A stretch of DNA of 64,000 bases from Pseudoalteromonas luteoviolacea DSM 6061 (GTDB lineage: Bacteria > Pseudomonadota > Gammaproteobacteria > Enterobacterales > Alteromonadaceae): contig NZ_AUYB01000140.1 in the NCBI RefSeq assembly GCF_001625655.1, forward strand, positions 86,252 to 150,251, read 5' to 3'. Below are positions 63,103-64,000 of this stretch, piece after piece. Numbering within the stretch: the stretch's first letter is position 1; every line of letters begins with the position of its first letter. The notes beneath the pieces are model-generated. The model saw only the letters and a program-made list of their open reading frames with translations. It ran no database searches and was not told the DNA's origin. The position numbers and the translations under genes were made by a program.

Positions 63103-63276
63103 ATCAATAAACTCACGAGACGAATTATTGCGAATGATTGGTGTATAAGCCATTCATAGGCTATAACTCAATAAAATTGCCCCGCTTTGTAAAAAAAAGC
63201 TTTTGGTCGAGTGATGAAGCTAATATGATATATCTAATTGCATTGGATCTAAAGGAAAGTACCGCTAAGGTAGTGT

Positions 63277-63822
63277 ATGTCTTTTCATGAATCAAACTTG
63301 GTATGGCTCGACCTAGAGATGACAGGGCTAGAACCTAAAACAGATAAAATTCTCGAAATCGCTACGGTGATCACTGATGTTGATCTCAATGTGTTAGCGG
63401 AAGGCCCTGTAATTGCTATACATCAAAGCGATGACTTACTGGACAACATGGATGAGTGGTGTACCAACCAACACGGTCGTTCAGGTCTTACCGCTCGCTG
63501 TAAAGCGAGTACTTTTGATGAAGCTTATGCTGTTAAAGAAACACTCGATTTTTTAAAACAGTGGGTCCCACCTGGAAAATCTCCCATGTGTGGTAATTCA
63601 ATTGGCCAAGATCGTCGCTTTTTACATAAGTATATGCCCGAACTAGAGGCATATTTTCATTACCGCAACTTGGATGTAAGTACCATTAAGGAACTGGCGC
63701 GTCGTTGGCGACCTGAGTTGTTGAAGGATATTCAGAAAAAAAGCTCGCATTTGGCATTGGACGATATCAAAGACTCCATCATGGAGTTGAAGGTTTATCA
63801 GCAAAAATTCTTCAAAATTTAA
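63277..63822 (+). CDS. orn: oligoribonuclease
   Basis: A DEDDh 3'-5' exonuclease of 181 residues that degrades short oligoribonucleotides, including pGpG from c-di-GMP breakdown. Active-site blocks are WLDLEMTGL near residue 10, GNSIGQDRRFL near residue 109, and HLALDDIKDSI with the final His and Asp. Its position divergent from rsgA is the normal one. The gap to the tRNA is 98 bases and holds the tRNA promoter. Confidence 0.97.
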   Translation: MSFHESNLVWLDLEMTGLEPKTDKILEIATVITDVDLNVLAEGPVIAIHQSDDLLDNMDEWCTNQHGRSGLTARCKASTFDEAYAVKETLDFLKQWVPPGKSPMCGNSIGQDRRFLHKYMPELEAYFHYRNLDVSTIKELARRWRPELLKDIQKKSSHLALDDIKDSIMELKVYQQKFFKI

Positions 63823-63831
63823 AAAAAGTAC

Positions 63832-63859
63832 TTGCAAAGCTTTTCGTATCTTGTAGAAT
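63832..63859 (+). promoter_or_regulatory. promoter of tRNA-Gly
   Basis: The -35 box is TTGCAA (63832-63837) and the -10 box TAGAAT (63854-63859), spacer 16, followed by the GC-rich discriminator CCTGCCCCGC, typical of stringently controlled stable-RNA promoters. Confidence 0.8.
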
Positions 63860-63920
63860 CCTGCCCCGCTTGAAAGGACAAGTTCAATATTTATTGAGAT
63901 GTGTCCAGAGCGGGTATGAA

Positions 63921-63996
63921 GCGGCACTAGCTCAGCTGGTAGAGCGCGACCTTGCCAAGGTCGAGGTCACGAGTTCGAACCTCGTGTGCCGCTCCA
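63921..63996 (+). tRNA. tRNA-Gly (anticodon GCC)
   Basis: A 76-base tRNA with encoded CCA. The acceptor stem GCGGCAC pairs with GTGCCGC. The D arm (CTCAGCTGGTAGAG), the anticodon arm CGACC-TTGCCAA-GGTCG (anticodon GCC) and the TTCGAAC T loop are all standard. The window ends four bases later, so further tRNA genes in the same transcript cannot be seen. Confidence 0.98.
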
Positions 63997-64000
63997 ATCT

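Overview
The window is a stretch of chromosome from a marine gammaproteobacterium of the order Alteromonadales, most probably Pseudoalteromonas. The reasons are gene order and gene content: pilQ-aroK-aroB-damX-dam-rpe-gph-trpS, an intact ilvGMEDA operon with its own leader peptide, polA-engB-cytochrome c4-yihI, an ast operon followed by a DUF3802 gene, and moderate AT richness with short intergenic gaps. It is almost entirely core genome. No phage, insertion sequence, CRISPR array or integron was seen.

Layout. 1-8.5 kb: 3' end of the type IV pilus secretin gene, shikimate genes, damX/dam, two small reverse-strand genes, then rpe-gph-trpS. 8.7-13.1 kb (reverse strand): a four-gene operon (dapA-like, dapD-like, a lysA-like decarboxylase and an M14 desuccinylase-like gene) led by a clear lysine riboswitch and closed by a terminator. 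13.2-16.6 kb: a hybrid histidine kinase, a DUF4097-like exported protein and a TraB/GumN protein. 16.8-23.4 kb: promoter, Leu/Val/Ile-rich leader peptide, attenuator and ilvG-ilvM-ilvE-ilvD-ilvA. 23.5-33 kb: membrane-anchored NMT1/THI5-like binding protein, methyltransferase, carbonic anhydrase, ubiK, rep, a large GAF-GAF-GGDEF-degenerate EAL protein, cytochrome c5 and elbB. 33-43 kb: polA, a kinase-like gene broken by an in-frame stop, a possible small RNA, a YceI-like gene, DUF1285, engB, cytochrome c4, a CsrB-like sponge RNA with its own promoter and an upstream GacA/UvrY-type palindrome, a methyltransferase, yihI, DUF2489 and an unlisted 49-residue peptide gene. 43.4-51.3 kb: pabA, an HDOD protein, astC/argD-astA-astD, DUF3802, an OsmC protein and speD. 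51.3-54.4 kb: TonB-dependent receptor, thioesterase and META lipoprotein. 54.4-61 kb: TPP riboswitch and thiC-thiO-thiS-thiG-thiDE-thiF. 61-64 kb: psd and rsgA (reverse), orn and tRNA-Gly(GCC).

How the genes work together. Three amino-acid or vitamin operons each show their control element in the sequence: the lysine riboswitch for the dap/lys operon, translation-coupled attenuation for ilv, and the TPP riboswitch (plus an internal terminator after thiC) for thi. The CsrB-like RNA has ten GGA motifs and would be expected to titrate CsrA under control of a GacS/GacA-type two-component system. The most unusual points are the CsrB-like RNA, the lysine-riboswitch operon that pairs DapA/DapD/LysA homologues with an M14 desuccinylase instead of DapE, the kinase-like gene split by one TAA, and the small 49-residue peptide gene next to pabA. 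All statements come from reading the sequence; no database search was run.
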